A DNA stretch of 32,468 nucleotides, taken from NCBI GenBank assembly GCA_946546945.1, contig CAMNOU010000024.1:1-32468 (forward strand), given 5' to 3'. This DNA comes from an uncultured Lachnospiraceae bacterium. GTDB lineage: Bacteria > Bacillota > Clostridia > Lachnospirales > Lachnospiraceae. How positions within the stretch are numbered: the first letter of the stretch is position 1; each line of letters begins with the position of its first letter. Positions 1-6,524 of the stretch are shown piece by piece. Both the position numbers and the translations under genes were made by a program. Below the pieces are notes generated by a model. The model ran no database searches, was not told where the DNA came from, and was given only the letters and a program-made list of their open reading frames with translations.

Positions 1-2
1 TG

Positions 3-36
3 AAAAGAAGATCGCCATGGCAAAGGACGATCTTCC
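3..36 (-). terminator. Rho-independent terminator after the DUF6465 gene
   Basis: An 8-bp stem, GAAGATCG at 7-14 paired with CGATCTTC at 28-35, is followed on the minus strand by a short T run (TTTT at 6-3). It lies about 50 nt past the stop codon of the small gene at 88-336, in the right orientation to end its transcript. The loop is 13 nt and the T run is short, so it may be a moderate terminator. Confidence 0.6.
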
Positions 37-87
37 TTTCGGAGGAATATGACTATTTACATAGCTGCATTCGTATTCGCGGAAAAA

Positions 88-336
88 TCACTTTGACTCT
101 GCCAGTAAATCCACTTCGCCTGCATAGTCATTGTTAATGACATAGTATGCTTTCCGGTCTTCGGGTTTCAGATAAATTTTAATATCAGCTGCGGGATCTT
201 CTCCCTTTTTTTCTTTCTCATAGTCTTTCATGATATCAGCCTCAACCGTTTCAAGGGATACTTCCTGACCGGCAAACTGCAGGTAAATCGTTTTGTCAAC
301 AGATTTTTTTGAATTTTTTACTTTTGCTTCAGACAT
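88..336 (-). CDS. DUF6465 family small acidic protein
   Basis: This is an 82-residue protein with no signal peptide or membrane segment, so it is probably cytoplasmic. The first 15 residues are lysine-rich. They are followed by a segment beginning KTIYLQFAGQEV, a charged middle (DYEKEKKGED), and a conserved-looking end with IKIYLKPEDRKAYYVINN. This pattern matches my memory of DUF6465, a family common in Lachnospiraceae with no known biochemical role. The ATG is preceded by GGAGGGG at good spacing. It lies 121 nt beyond the CoA-transferase genes on the same strand, but it has its own promoter candidate and a terminator, so it may be transcribed alone. I do not infer any link to CoA metabolism. 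Confidence 0.75.
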   Translation of the reverse strand: MSEAKVKNSKKSVDKTIYLQFAGQEVSLETVEADIMKDYEKEKKGEDPAADIKIYLKPEDRKAYYVINNDYAGEVDLLAESK

Positions 337-385
337 CTTAACCCCTCCTTTTCCTGAACAAACATGATGCAGAATTGTTAATAAG

Positions 386-414
386 AATATAATGTTATTC
401 TAGCGGTCCGGCAA
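386..414 (-). promoter_or_regulatory. Sigma-A-type promoter for the DUF6465 gene
   Basis: On the minus strand, TTGCCG (414-409) and TATATT (391-386) are separated by exactly 17 nt. The -10 box lies about 50 nt upstream of the DUF6465 start codon. This would allow that gene to be expressed independently of the CoA-transferase operon, which ends at 458. Confidence 0.5.
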
Positions 415-457
415 TAACATCTGACCAACAAATGCCTGAGCAAAAATGCGCTCTCAA

Positions 458-1120
458 TCAGGGATTCATTTCACAAAGATCCTCTGCTACTGTAAAATCA
501 GCATCTGTGCAGGCCCGGATATCGTCAACTGTATATCCCGGCGCAATTTCTTTCAGTACCAGCCCGTCTGCAGTGACATGGAAATAGCATCTTTCCGTAA
601 CAATATCTGTAACACAATGCGCGCCGGTCAGAGGGAGCGTACATTTTTTTAAGATTTTTGCTCCTCCGTTTTTGTCACAGTGATCGGTCGCGACAATAAC
701 GGTCCGGATGCTCCCGGCGCAGAGATCCATCGCGCCTCCCATTCCCGGAGCAACCTTTCCGGGAATCAGCCAGTTCGCTATATTCCCCTCCTGATCTACC
801 TGCAGTGTTCCGAGAACCGTAGCATCAATATGACCGCCCCGTATGAACCCGAAGGATCTGTCATGAGGGAGCACGGAACCGCCCTTGATCAGGGTGATCG
901 GCTGTCCGCCGGCATCAAACATATCCATATCCCATTCTGTATATTTTGGCATCGGGCCGCATCCGCACACTCCCGTCTCAGCCTCGAGCCAGAGATCGAC
1001 TCCTTCCGGAAGGTAGTTTACGCACATCAGGGGAAGCCCGATACCAAGATTGACAAAATCACCGTCATTAAAGAACTTCGCACAACGAGCTGCTATTAAT
1101 TCACGTCCAGTATATGCCAT
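458..1120 (-). CDS. CoA-transferase subunit B (3-oxoacid/acetate CoA-transferase type)
   Basis: This 220-residue protein is the beta subunit of a family I CoA-transferase, which moves coenzyme A between an acyl-CoA and a free acid through an enzyme-glutamyl-CoA intermediate. Family features are NLGIGLP near residue 24, the catalytic-glutamate region reading LEAETG (Glu48 aligns with the Glu of the SENG motif in AtoA/CtfB), and a glycine-rich GGAMDL segment. The length is normal for this subunit (about 215-220). ATG is preceded by AAGGAGGT. It follows subunit A by 40 nt and forms an operon with the PaaG-like gene upstream. The acid substrate cannot be read from the sequence; butyrate, acetoacetate or an aromatic-derived acid are all possible. 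ETG in place of ENG is a small departure. Confidence 0.9.
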   Translation of the reverse strand: MAYTGRELIAARCAKFFNDGDFVNLGIGLPLMCVNYLPEGVDLWLEAETGVCGCGPMPKYTEWDMDMFDAGGQPITLIKGGSVLPHDRSFGFIRGGHIDATVLGTLQVDQEGNIANWLIPGKVAPGMGGAMDLCAGSIRTVIVATDHCDKNGGAKILKKCTLPLTGAHCVTDIVTERCYFHVTADGLVLKEIAPGYTVDDIRACTDADFTVAEDLCEMNP

Positions 1121-1160
1121 TCTATTTTACCTCCTTACAAATCCGTCATTTGTTCCTGCC

Positions 1161-1886
1161 TTATTTTGCGGCTTCCTTTGCCTTTATCTTATTGATCTGA
1201 GCTTCCCATGCCGGCCACAGAGGTCGTTTCTCGCCCTGTCTCACATAAACCATATCAACAATCGGCGCCTGAACAATTACTTTCTCCGGATCCAGTTCTC
1301 CGATTTCCACTAATTCCGGTACCTCGGCAACAACCAGATCGGCCGCCATTGCAATATAATCCACACAGAGATGACTGGTTCCCCTGCAGTACAGATTGCC
1401 GGCCCTGTCTGCTTTTGTTGCCTGAAGGAGCGCGACATCCGCACGGATCGGACGCTCAAGAAGATAATCTTTTCCATCAACATTGATGATCTCTTTTCCT
1501 TCCTGAACCTGTGTGCCCAGACCGGTTCTGGTAAGGCATCCCCCAAGTCCGAAACCGCCGCAGCGGATTCTCTCCGCGAATGTCCCCTGCGGTACAAACT
1601 CAACCTCCAGTTCACCGGCAAACATCTGCTCGATCGCCGCCTTATTAAGCCCAATATGTGTTGTGATGATTTTCTTTACTCTATGTTCCGCAATCAATCT
1701 TCCCATACCCATATTAACCCGGCCGGATGTAATACCGATGAGCGTAAGATCTTTGATTCCTCTTTCCAGCATGCCATCGATAATCTCATCTGCGGACATT
1801 CCGCCATGGACGTCGCTGTAAATAATCCGCTGTCCATCATGAATCTGATCCAGAATTTCTTCACGTGAAAAAAGCTTGTTTTTCAA
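1161..1886 (-). CDS. CoA-transferase subunit A (3-oxoacid/acetate CoA-transferase type)
   Basis: This 241-residue alpha subunit pairs with the protein at 458-1120. It shows GGFGLGGCLTRTGLGT, the long loop with GKDYLLERPIRADVAL, and the KADRAGNLYCRGTSH segment typical of the SCOT/AtoD/CtfA alpha subunit. The frame stays open to a GTG at 1898, but AAAGG then sits almost next to that codon. A TTG at 1886 has AGGTGG about 8 nt upstream and gives an N-terminus (MKNKLFSREE) like other members, so I chose the TTG start. It lies 37 nt after the enoyl-CoA isomerase/hydratase gene and 40 nt before subunit B, consistent with one transcript. The substrate is not determined. Confidence 0.88.
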   Translation of the reverse strand: MKNKLFSREEILDQIHDGQRIIYSDVHGGMSADEIIDGMLERGIKDLTLIGITSGRVNMGMGRLIAEHRVKKIITTHIGLNKAAIEQMFAGELEVEFVPQGTFAERIRCGGFGLGGCLTRTGLGTQVQEGKEIINVDGKDYLLERPIRADVALLQATKADRAGNLYCRGTSHLCVDYIAMAADLVVAEVPELVEIGELDPEKVIVQAPIVDMVYVRQGEKRPLWPAWEAQINKIKAKEAAK

Positions 1887-1923
1887 TTCATTCCCCACCT
1901 TTCTTTGTCAAAATCCGCGTTCA

Positions 1924-2718
1924 TTATTTCCCGGCAAACTGTGCTTTGCGTTTCTCCATGAAGGCCTTTACGCCTTCTTTAAAATCTTCTGTATTGGAAC
2001 ACTCATGCTGTGTAGGTCCTTCCGACTCCGCAAGCCATTTTTCAAGATCCGAATACGCCGCATCAAAGATTTGTTTTTTAATATTTCTGTAGGAAATCAG
2101 CGGACCGGCAGCCAGTTTTGCGGCAAACTTCATGGTCACTTCGTCCAGCTCATCCACTGCCGTCACCTTATAAGCAAGCCCGAGACCTTTCGCTTCCGCA
2201 GCATCCATAACACGTCCTGTAGCAGCAAGTTCCATCGTTCTCGCTGATCCGATTGCTTTTGAAAGCAAATAGACCGCACCGGTATCCGGCACCAGGCCAA
2301 GATTGACAAAAGCCAGAATAAATTTTGCATTATCTGCACAAATCATAAAGTCTCCCAGAACCGCCAGAGAAATGCCTGCTCCGGCAGCCGCTCCGGAAAC
2401 GGATGTAACATACATTTTTACGCTCTTTTTGACTTTACGCACAATAATGCCTACCTTTTCAATCAGCGGTTTCATGTTGATCTCCCCGCCCTGCTTGATG
2501 AGATCATAAAAATATCCGATATCCCCGCCTGCTGAAAAAGCTTTCTTCGTGCCTTTAACCACGACAACTTTCACATTCTTGTCTTCCTCTGCCAGATCAA
2601 TTACATGAATAAGCTCATCTGCCATCTGCTCATCAATTGCATTCAGATTTTTCATATAATTCATCGTAATCACAGCAATACCACTTTCAACTTCATAAAC
2701 AATTTTTTTGAGTTCCAT
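1924..2718 (-). CDS. Enoyl-CoA hydratase/isomerase, PaaG-like (crotonase family)
   Basis: This 264-residue crotonase-fold protein acts on the double bond of an acyl-CoA thioester. The first oxyanion-hole element is AFSAGGDIGYF and the second is SGAAAGAGISLAV. Where true hydratases carry a glutamate, this protein reads GLVPDTGA, with Asp, as in the 1,2-epoxyphenylacetyl-CoA isomerase PaaG. The C-terminus (EDFKEGVKAFMEKRKAQF) also resembles PaaG. I therefore lean to a ring- or double-bond isomerase rather than a simple hydratase. The chosen ATG has AGGAGG just upstream; an in-frame ATG 30 nt earlier has no such site. It is the first gene of the operon with the two CoA-transferase subunits. Confidence 0.87.
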   Translation of the reverse strand: MELKKIVYEVESGIAVITMNYMKNLNAIDEQMADELIHVIDLAEEDKNVKVVVVKGTKKAFSAGGDIGYFYDLIKQGGEINMKPLIEKVGIIVRKVKKSVKMYVTSVSGAAAGAGISLAVLGDFMICADNAKFILAFVNLGLVPDTGAVYLLSKAIGSARTMELAATGRVMDAAEAKGLGLAYKVTAVDELDEVTMKFAAKLAAGPLISYRNIKKQIFDAAYSDLEKWLAESEGPTQHECSNTEDFKEGVKAFMEKRKAQFAGK

Positions 2719-3008
2719 AAAAAGGCCTCCTTCCTTTTTGCACAACAAATAAAAGTTTCAATTTGGATACGTAATTAAAAACGGTTGAATTAATAATCAT
2801 GAAACGACTGATACAATTAACGAACGAAAATGACTTTGTTAGATCCATGCAAATTTGCCATTCACATATTTGAGTTTGTAAACAGCATCTTTGCTTTCCG
2901 AACTTCTTATATTTATATAAACAACATACCGTTTTACAAGTAACAGGAAACAAACAGTTCTTCTCGCCGGATTGGCTCCTTTTCACTTGCTTTTTCCCTT
3001 CAGAACCC
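2719..3008. other. Long AT-rich intergenic region upstream of the PaaG-like operon
   Basis: About 290 nt between the PaaG-like gene and the terminator of the flavodoxin gene hold no credible coding sequence. A 105-codon open frame on the minus strand is rich in Cys, Lys and Phe and lacks a ribosome binding site. The region is strongly AT-rich, contains one promoter candidate at 2912-2939, and would leave a leader of nearly 190 nt before the first gene. I recognise no riboswitch class in it. Confidence 0.5.
2912..2939 (-). promoter_or_regulatory. Promoter candidate for the PaaG-like/CoA-transferase operon
   Basis: Reading the minus strand, TTGTAA (2939-2934) and TATAAA (2917-2912) are separated by 16 nt in a very AT-rich context. 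It faces the enoyl-CoA isomerase/hydratase gene and would give a 5' leader of nearly 190 nt. Other weak boxes occur nearer the gene, so this is tentative. Confidence 0.4.
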
Positions 3009-3056
3009 AAAAAAACCGGCCGCTTCGTGATTCATTCACGAAGACGTACCGGTTTT
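3009..3056 (-). terminator. Rho-independent terminator of the flavodoxin gene
   Basis: The structure has an outer stem (AAAACCGG with CCGGTTTT) and a perfect inner 8-bp stem (CTTCGTGA at 3023-3030 with TCACGAAG at 3036-3043) around a 5-nt loop. On the minus strand it ends in a run of seven T. It starts about 20 nt past the flavodoxin stop codon and insulates the CoA operon from it. Confidence 0.85.
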
Positions 3057-3077
3057 CCCGCGTAAGGACACTTTTCT

Positions 3078-3467
3078 TTAAAGAAATTTTTTTGCAAATG
3101 CCTCTGCCTGTGCAAGCTGGTCTGCATTGGGTTTGCTTCTCACATAAAAGGTTTCTTCCTCGACTGCAACCCCCTTCTCCTGAAGTCCTTTTTTCAGAAG
3201 GGCAAGTGCGTGTTTGGAGATCCAGGATGTAGAAAATACAGCCGCTTTTTTGATCTTTGTTCCGTCAAGTTTGTCAAGATAGTCCTTCATATTCTGATCC
3301 AGCCCGTACGCATACAGAGCTCCGCCGATAAACAAAACGTCTGTCTCCTCCGTGATTGCCGCTCCCGGCTGATCTACCGATACCGCCTCAACGCCGGCTG
3401 CTTTTGCCATCGCTTCCGCTATCATCTTTGTATTCCCTGATCTGGAATAATATCTTACTGCTGCCAT
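3078..3467 (-). CDS. Short flavodoxin-domain protein
   Basis: This 129-residue cytoplasmic protein is probably an FMN-binding electron carrier or oxidoreductase of the flavodoxin superfamily. It begins with the phosphate-binding loop YYSRSGNTKMIAEAMA (residues 6-21), then has the DVLFIGGALYAYG strand-loop (about 44-56) and AAVFSTSW, the usual alternation of strands and helices. It is slightly shorter than classic flavodoxins (about 140-170), so it is a minimal version. The start has AAGGAGG 9 nt upstream. It is a single-gene unit with a near-consensus promoter, a palindrome just downstream of that promoter, and a strong terminator. It lies next to the large ene-reductase on the same strand and might serve it, but no fusion or overlap supports that. 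Confidence 0.83.
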   Translation of the reverse strand: MAAVRYYSRSGNTKMIAEAMAKAAGVEAVSVDQPGAAITEETDVLFIGGALYAYGLDQNMKDYLDKLDGTKIKKAAVFSTSWISKHALALLKKGLQEKGVAVEEETFYVRSKPNADQLAQAEAFAKKFL

Positions 3468-3511
3468 AAGCTTATCCTCCTTTAAATTTCTGCACTCTCT
3501 GTTTTTTGGTT

Positions 3512-3534
3512 TTGCACAAGTAATTTGTGCGCAA
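3512..3534. promoter_or_regulatory. Palindromic operator candidate at the flavodoxin promoter
   Basis: TTGCACAA (3512-3519) and TTGTGCgCAA (3525-3534) form an inverted repeat with a 5-nt spacer and one extra base in one arm. It begins about 12 nt downstream of the -10 box at 3546-3551, so it would overlap or lie just after the transcription start. That position suits a repressor site. The regulator is unknown. Confidence 0.5.
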
Positions 3535-3545
3535 GATTTATATTA

Positions 3546-3574
3546 AATATACGCCTGTCTTTTTCATCTGTCAA
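3546..3574 (-). promoter_or_regulatory. Near-consensus promoter of the flavodoxin gene
   Basis: On the minus strand, TTGACA (3574-3569), a 17-nt spacer and TATATT (3551-3546) make one of the best sigma-A-type promoters in the window. The start codon of the flavodoxin gene is about 80 nt downstream and no other gene lies between. Confidence 0.8.
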
Positions 3575-3576
3575 CC

Positions 3577-3608
3577 AAAAAATCAGGACCCGCTGTTTGC
3601 GAGTCCTG
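3577..3608 (-). terminator. Rho-independent terminator of the ene-reductase gene
   Basis: CAGGACTCG pairs with CGGGTCCTG (one G-U pair) around a short loop, and the minus strand then runs into ATTTTTT. It lies just past the stop codon of the ene-reductase at 3620 and immediately upstream of the flavodoxin promoter, so the two genes are separate transcription units. Confidence 0.8.
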
Positions 3609-3619
3609 TTCTAACTTTT

Positions 3620-5596
3620 TCAACGAATCTGATATGCCGCAAAATTTCCTTCCCGGATTGCATCAATGATTTTCCTGGGCCTTACAGCATCTCCGATCAC
3701 CGATACCCTGCAGCCATCCCGCATCAGTTCTTCGATGAATTGCGGGTTGTATACTTCCTGTCCGATTGCCAGAACGGGATACTCACAGGCCAGCGGCTCT
3801 GTCCTGCCGTTTTTCTCATAAGTGATTTTGACTCTGTCGACCGACTTTACCGCTGCGTTTGTGATTGTTTTGACGCCATATGCCGCGAAGTCTTTCATCA
3901 GATCTTCCAGGTGTGTTGCTTCCAGATCATTGGCAATGGAAGGAAGCATTTCAAGGATTGTGATATCATTGTAACCCTGCCTTGCAAGCAGCAATGCTGT
4001 TTCGCACCCGACGATTCCCCCTCCGATAATGGTGACGGTCTGGCTTTCCGGCATCACAGCACGGCTGTTCAGGATGTCCCATGCCTGAATCGTGTGCTCA
4101 ACGCCGGGGAACGGCGGTGTTGCGGGAACGGAACCGGTAGCGGCGACGACCCAGTCCGGGCTGAGTTTCCGGACCAGAGACAGATCCGCAGTTACCCCTG
4201 TCCGCACATCCACATTCAGCCGCTTCAACTCATCGATCAGATACTCTGTTGCATATTGGATCGGATATTTGTTCGGCGGAACACAGGCAATGTTCAGCTG
4301 CCCTCCCAGGACATCTTCCTTCTCCACAAGGATCACCCGGTGCCCTCTGCGGCTTGCGGTGATGGCCGCCTGCATGCCGCCCGGTCCTCCGCCGATCACG
4401 AGCACTTTTCTGGAAACTTCCGCTTTTTCATTCTCGTCGAAATCCGCCTCGAATCCCGCATTTGGATTCAGTGTGCAGCCGCAGGGACGGAAGTTCCAGA
4501 TATTGGCAAAACAGCCCTCGAAGCAGGAGATGCATTTCCTGATTTCATCTTCTCTGCCTTCCTCTGCTTTTTTCGGCCAGAACGGATCGCAGATCAGCGC
4601 GCGCGCCAGACAGACATAATCAGCCTTCCCATCTTCCAGAACCAGATCACAAAAATCGGGCTCGCGCAGATTCCCGACGGTAAAGACCGGAACGGAAACC
4701 ACTTCCCGGATGGCAGCCGCCAGCTCGACGCGGTCCCCCTGCGGATAACCCTGTGTTTCCATCAGGGTCGATGACAGGTTTGTTGTCCCGCCGCTGATGT
4801 CCAGGAAATCACATCCGGCTTCCTCGAAGGTTCTTGCAATCATCTGACATTCCTCGCCGGTCAGCCCTTTCCTGGTCCACTCTTTTCCGGGAATCCGGGC
4901 GCCTATGATAAAATCCCGTCCGCAGGATTCCCGGATCCCCTTTATAATCTCAACCGCAAACCGCATTCTGTTTTCCAGCGTCCCTCCGAATTCATCCGTT
5001 CTCTTATTGGTATCCGAAGACAGGAACTGGCTGATCAGATACCCGTGCGCCGCATGAAGTTCAACCCCGTCACACTGTGCCTTCCGGCACAATTCGGCCG
5101 CATGGATAAACTTTTGAATCAGCTCATAGATTTCTTTGGTCGTCAGCTCCCGCTGCGGGCCAAAACTGCGGTAGTACCGGATAAACGCGTGCTCCACATC
5201 ATCGGTATCACTGACGCAGACCGGGGTCCTCCCTTCCGTAGTCAGGGTATTCGTCTGCGCCCCTGCATGATGGATCTGCGGAACCAGCAGCGCTCCATAG
5301 TGATGAATCGCGTTGGCCAGGCGATACCACCCGGAAACAAACTTTTCATCATCTATCCGGTGCTGGCATCCCGTTGTTTTTCCGGTCGGATAATCTACGG
5401 AAAGAACGCCCGGAATGATCACTCCGGCTCCCCCTTTTGCGCGTTCCAGATAATAGGCAAATGCCTGCTCACTCAGCGAGCCGTCCGGATTTCCCATATT
5501 ATCCCCCATGGGAGACATAACGATTCTGTTTTTCGTGTAACGTGTTCCGATTTTTCCTGCCGAAAACAATTTGCTAAACTTATTCATGCTTCCCAT
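3620..5596 (-). CDS. NADH:flavin oxidoreductase / 2,4-dienoyl-CoA reductase-type ene-reductase
   Basis: This 658-residue bifunctional flavoenzyme reduces activated C=C bonds. Residues about 1-360 form an Old Yellow Enzyme TIM barrel (FMN), with KNRIVMSPMGDNMG near the start, QIHHAGAQ, and the active-site helix GVELHAAHGYLISQFLS. A cysteine cluster (CISCFEGC, then CGCTLNP) between the two halves is the iron-sulfur ligand region. Residues about 385-658 are an FAD/NAD(P) Rossmann unit with VIGGGPGGMQAA and a second TIIGGGIVGCE dinucleotide motif. This matches 2-enoate reductase, FadH and the bile-acid enzymes BaiCD/BaiH. The ATG used has AGGAGGTG 5 nt upstream; an earlier in-frame ATG lacks one. 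It may act with the nearby acyl-CoA genes, but the substrate is unknown. Confidence 0.9.
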   Translation of the reverse strand: MGSMNKFSKLFSAGKIGTRYTKNRIVMSPMGDNMGNPDGSLSEQAFAYYLERAKGGAGVIIPGVLSVDYPTGKTTGCQHRIDDEKFVSGWYRLANAIHHYGALLVPQIHHAGAQTNTLTTEGRTPVCVSDTDDVEHAFIRYYRSFGPQRELTTKEIYELIQKFIHAAELCRKAQCDGVELHAAHGYLISQFLSSDTNKRTDEFGGTLENRMRFAVEIIKGIRESCGRDFIIGARIPGKEWTRKGLTGEECQMIARTFEEAGCDFLDISGGTTNLSSTLMETQGYPQGDRVELAAAIREVVSVPVFTVGNLREPDFCDLVLEDGKADYVCLARALICDPFWPKKAEEGREDEIRKCISCFEGCFANIWNFRPCGCTLNPNAGFEADFDENEKAEVSRKVLVIGGGPGGMQAAITASRRGHRVILVEKEDVLGGQLNIACVPPNKYPIQYATEYLIDELKRLNVDVRTGVTADLSLVRKLSPDWVVAATGSVPATPPFPGVEHTIQAWDILNSRAVMPESQTVTIIGGGIVGCETALLLARQGYNDITILEMLPSIANDLEATHLEDLMKDFAAYGVKTITNAAVKSVDRVKITYEKNGRTEPLACEYPVLAIGQEVYNPQFIEELMRDGCRVSVIGDAVRPRKIIDAIREGNFAAYQIR

Positions 5597-5671
5597 CGTG
5601 CACCTCCTCGTCCTTTTTCGTTGACCATTGTTCCTGTAATCATAATAAAACAATGAATCCGCCTGTGTACA

Positions 5672-5687
5672 TTAACCATATGGTAAA
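5672..5687. promoter_or_regulatory. Palindromic operator candidate upstream of the ene-reductase
   Basis: A perfect 10-bp palindrome, ACCATATGGT (5675-5684), is flanked by TT and AA in symmetric positions. It lies about 80 nt upstream of the ene-reductase start codon and upstream of AT-rich -10-like boxes (TATTAT/TATGAT near 5641-5650). A regulator such as a MarR or TetR protein could bind here, but none is encoded next to it. Confidence 0.4.
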
Positions 5688-5731
5688 GATACCAGATAGG
5701 AGAGCGAGACTTTAACACGTAATAGCAACCC

Positions 5732-6496
5732 TTACAATACCATGCTCAGGATCGCCAGCGCCCACAGATGAATGGGATAAAAGGCGTAAAAGAACCACTT
5801 CCCGAACACGCTTTTTTTCCCTTCCCTGCCGTTATACAGGAACATGAAGGGAATGACGAGGAAGGTCATCCAGTCTGCATTCATACAGAACATGTCAAAT
5901 CCCTGCCAGCCGCCGATGCCGCCATAAAGTGTGAAGAACAGGACAAAACTGTAAATCAGGACGGCAGCCGCCTGCTTCCATTTGCTTCCATGGAAAAAAT
6001 AAGCGAACAGGATAAAGGGAATCAGCTCCAGACCGCCCTCCAGCATAATGCCGCTGCCGAACGGGAGCGGGATATACAGGGCCACGCTCAGAAGGATGCT
6101 CAGAACCGTCAGAAGAATTGCTGCAAGGAACCATACGGTTTTCTTTCCTTTTTCCGCTCCTTTGCCCCGCTCAAACAGCCAGATAATGCTAAACCCGAGC
6201 GCCAGTGTCAGGAAAATGTTGTCTGTGATCCCTCTGTCTCCCCAAATCGCAAAAGAGATCACATTGCCGAGCTGCATGAGGATGGCCGCGATCCACAATC
6301 TTCCGCAGTAACGGCCTCTCGATTTGGTGTGGAAAAAGCCGTCCACCATGAGCCATGCAAACAGTGGAGCCACAAATCTCGTCACCAGGTGCGCGGCACT
6401 GGGAATGCTTGTAGAGAAGCGCAGCCATGCGTTGTCAAGCACCATAAAAATCAGTGCAATATTTTTTAATTGTGCTCTGTTTAATCCGATTTTCAT
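5732..6496 (-). CDS. TraX family integral membrane protein
   Basis: This 254-residue protein has about eight membrane segments. The N-terminus (LNRAQLKNIALIFMVLDN) and the conserved VTRFVAPLFAWLMVDGFFHTKSRGRY segment (about residues 38-63) match the TraX family. F-plasmid TraX N-acetylates pilin. Chromosomal TraX proteins of Firmicutes have no pilin substrate and are thought to be membrane acyltransferase-like enzymes, perhaps acting on cell-envelope components. The start codon is preceded by AGAGGT. The gene starts 28 nt after the BceB-type permease stop, so it is probably the last gene of the peptide-response operon. There are no conjugation genes nearby, so I would not read it as evidence of a plasmid. 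Confidence 0.85.
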   Translation of the reverse strand: MKIGLNRAQLKNIALIFMVLDNAWLRFSTSIPSAAHLVTRFVAPLFAWLMVDGFFHTKSRGRYCGRLWIAAILMQLGNVISFAIWGDRGITDNIFLTLALGFSIIWLFERGKGAEKGKKTVWFLAAILLTVLSILLSVALYIPLPFGSGIMLEGGLELIPFILFAYFFHGSKWKQAAAVLIYSFVLFFTLYGGIGGWQGFDMFCMNADWMTFLVIPFMFLYNGREGKKSVFGKWFFYAFYPIHLWALAILSMVL

Positions 6497-6524
6497 ATTT
6501 TACCTCTTTTCTATTTCATCTGCT

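Noticed and set aside
2693..3010. A 105-codon minus-strand open frame before the PaaG-like gene
   Set aside because: It overlaps the start of the PaaG-like gene and the flavodoxin terminator, has an unnatural composition and no binding site. The region looks like promoter and leader.
3527..4774. A 415-codon open frame on the plus strand opposite the ene-reductase gene
   Set aside because: Its product is rich in Cys, His, Arg and Phe with no domain pattern, it has no ribosome binding site, and the other strand encodes a clear bifunctional flavoenzyme with all expected motifs.
5732..6496. TraX as a sign of a conjugative plasmid or integrative element
   Set aside because: No relaxase, type IV secretion or integrase gene is present, and TraX-family proteins are common on Firmicutes chromosomes.
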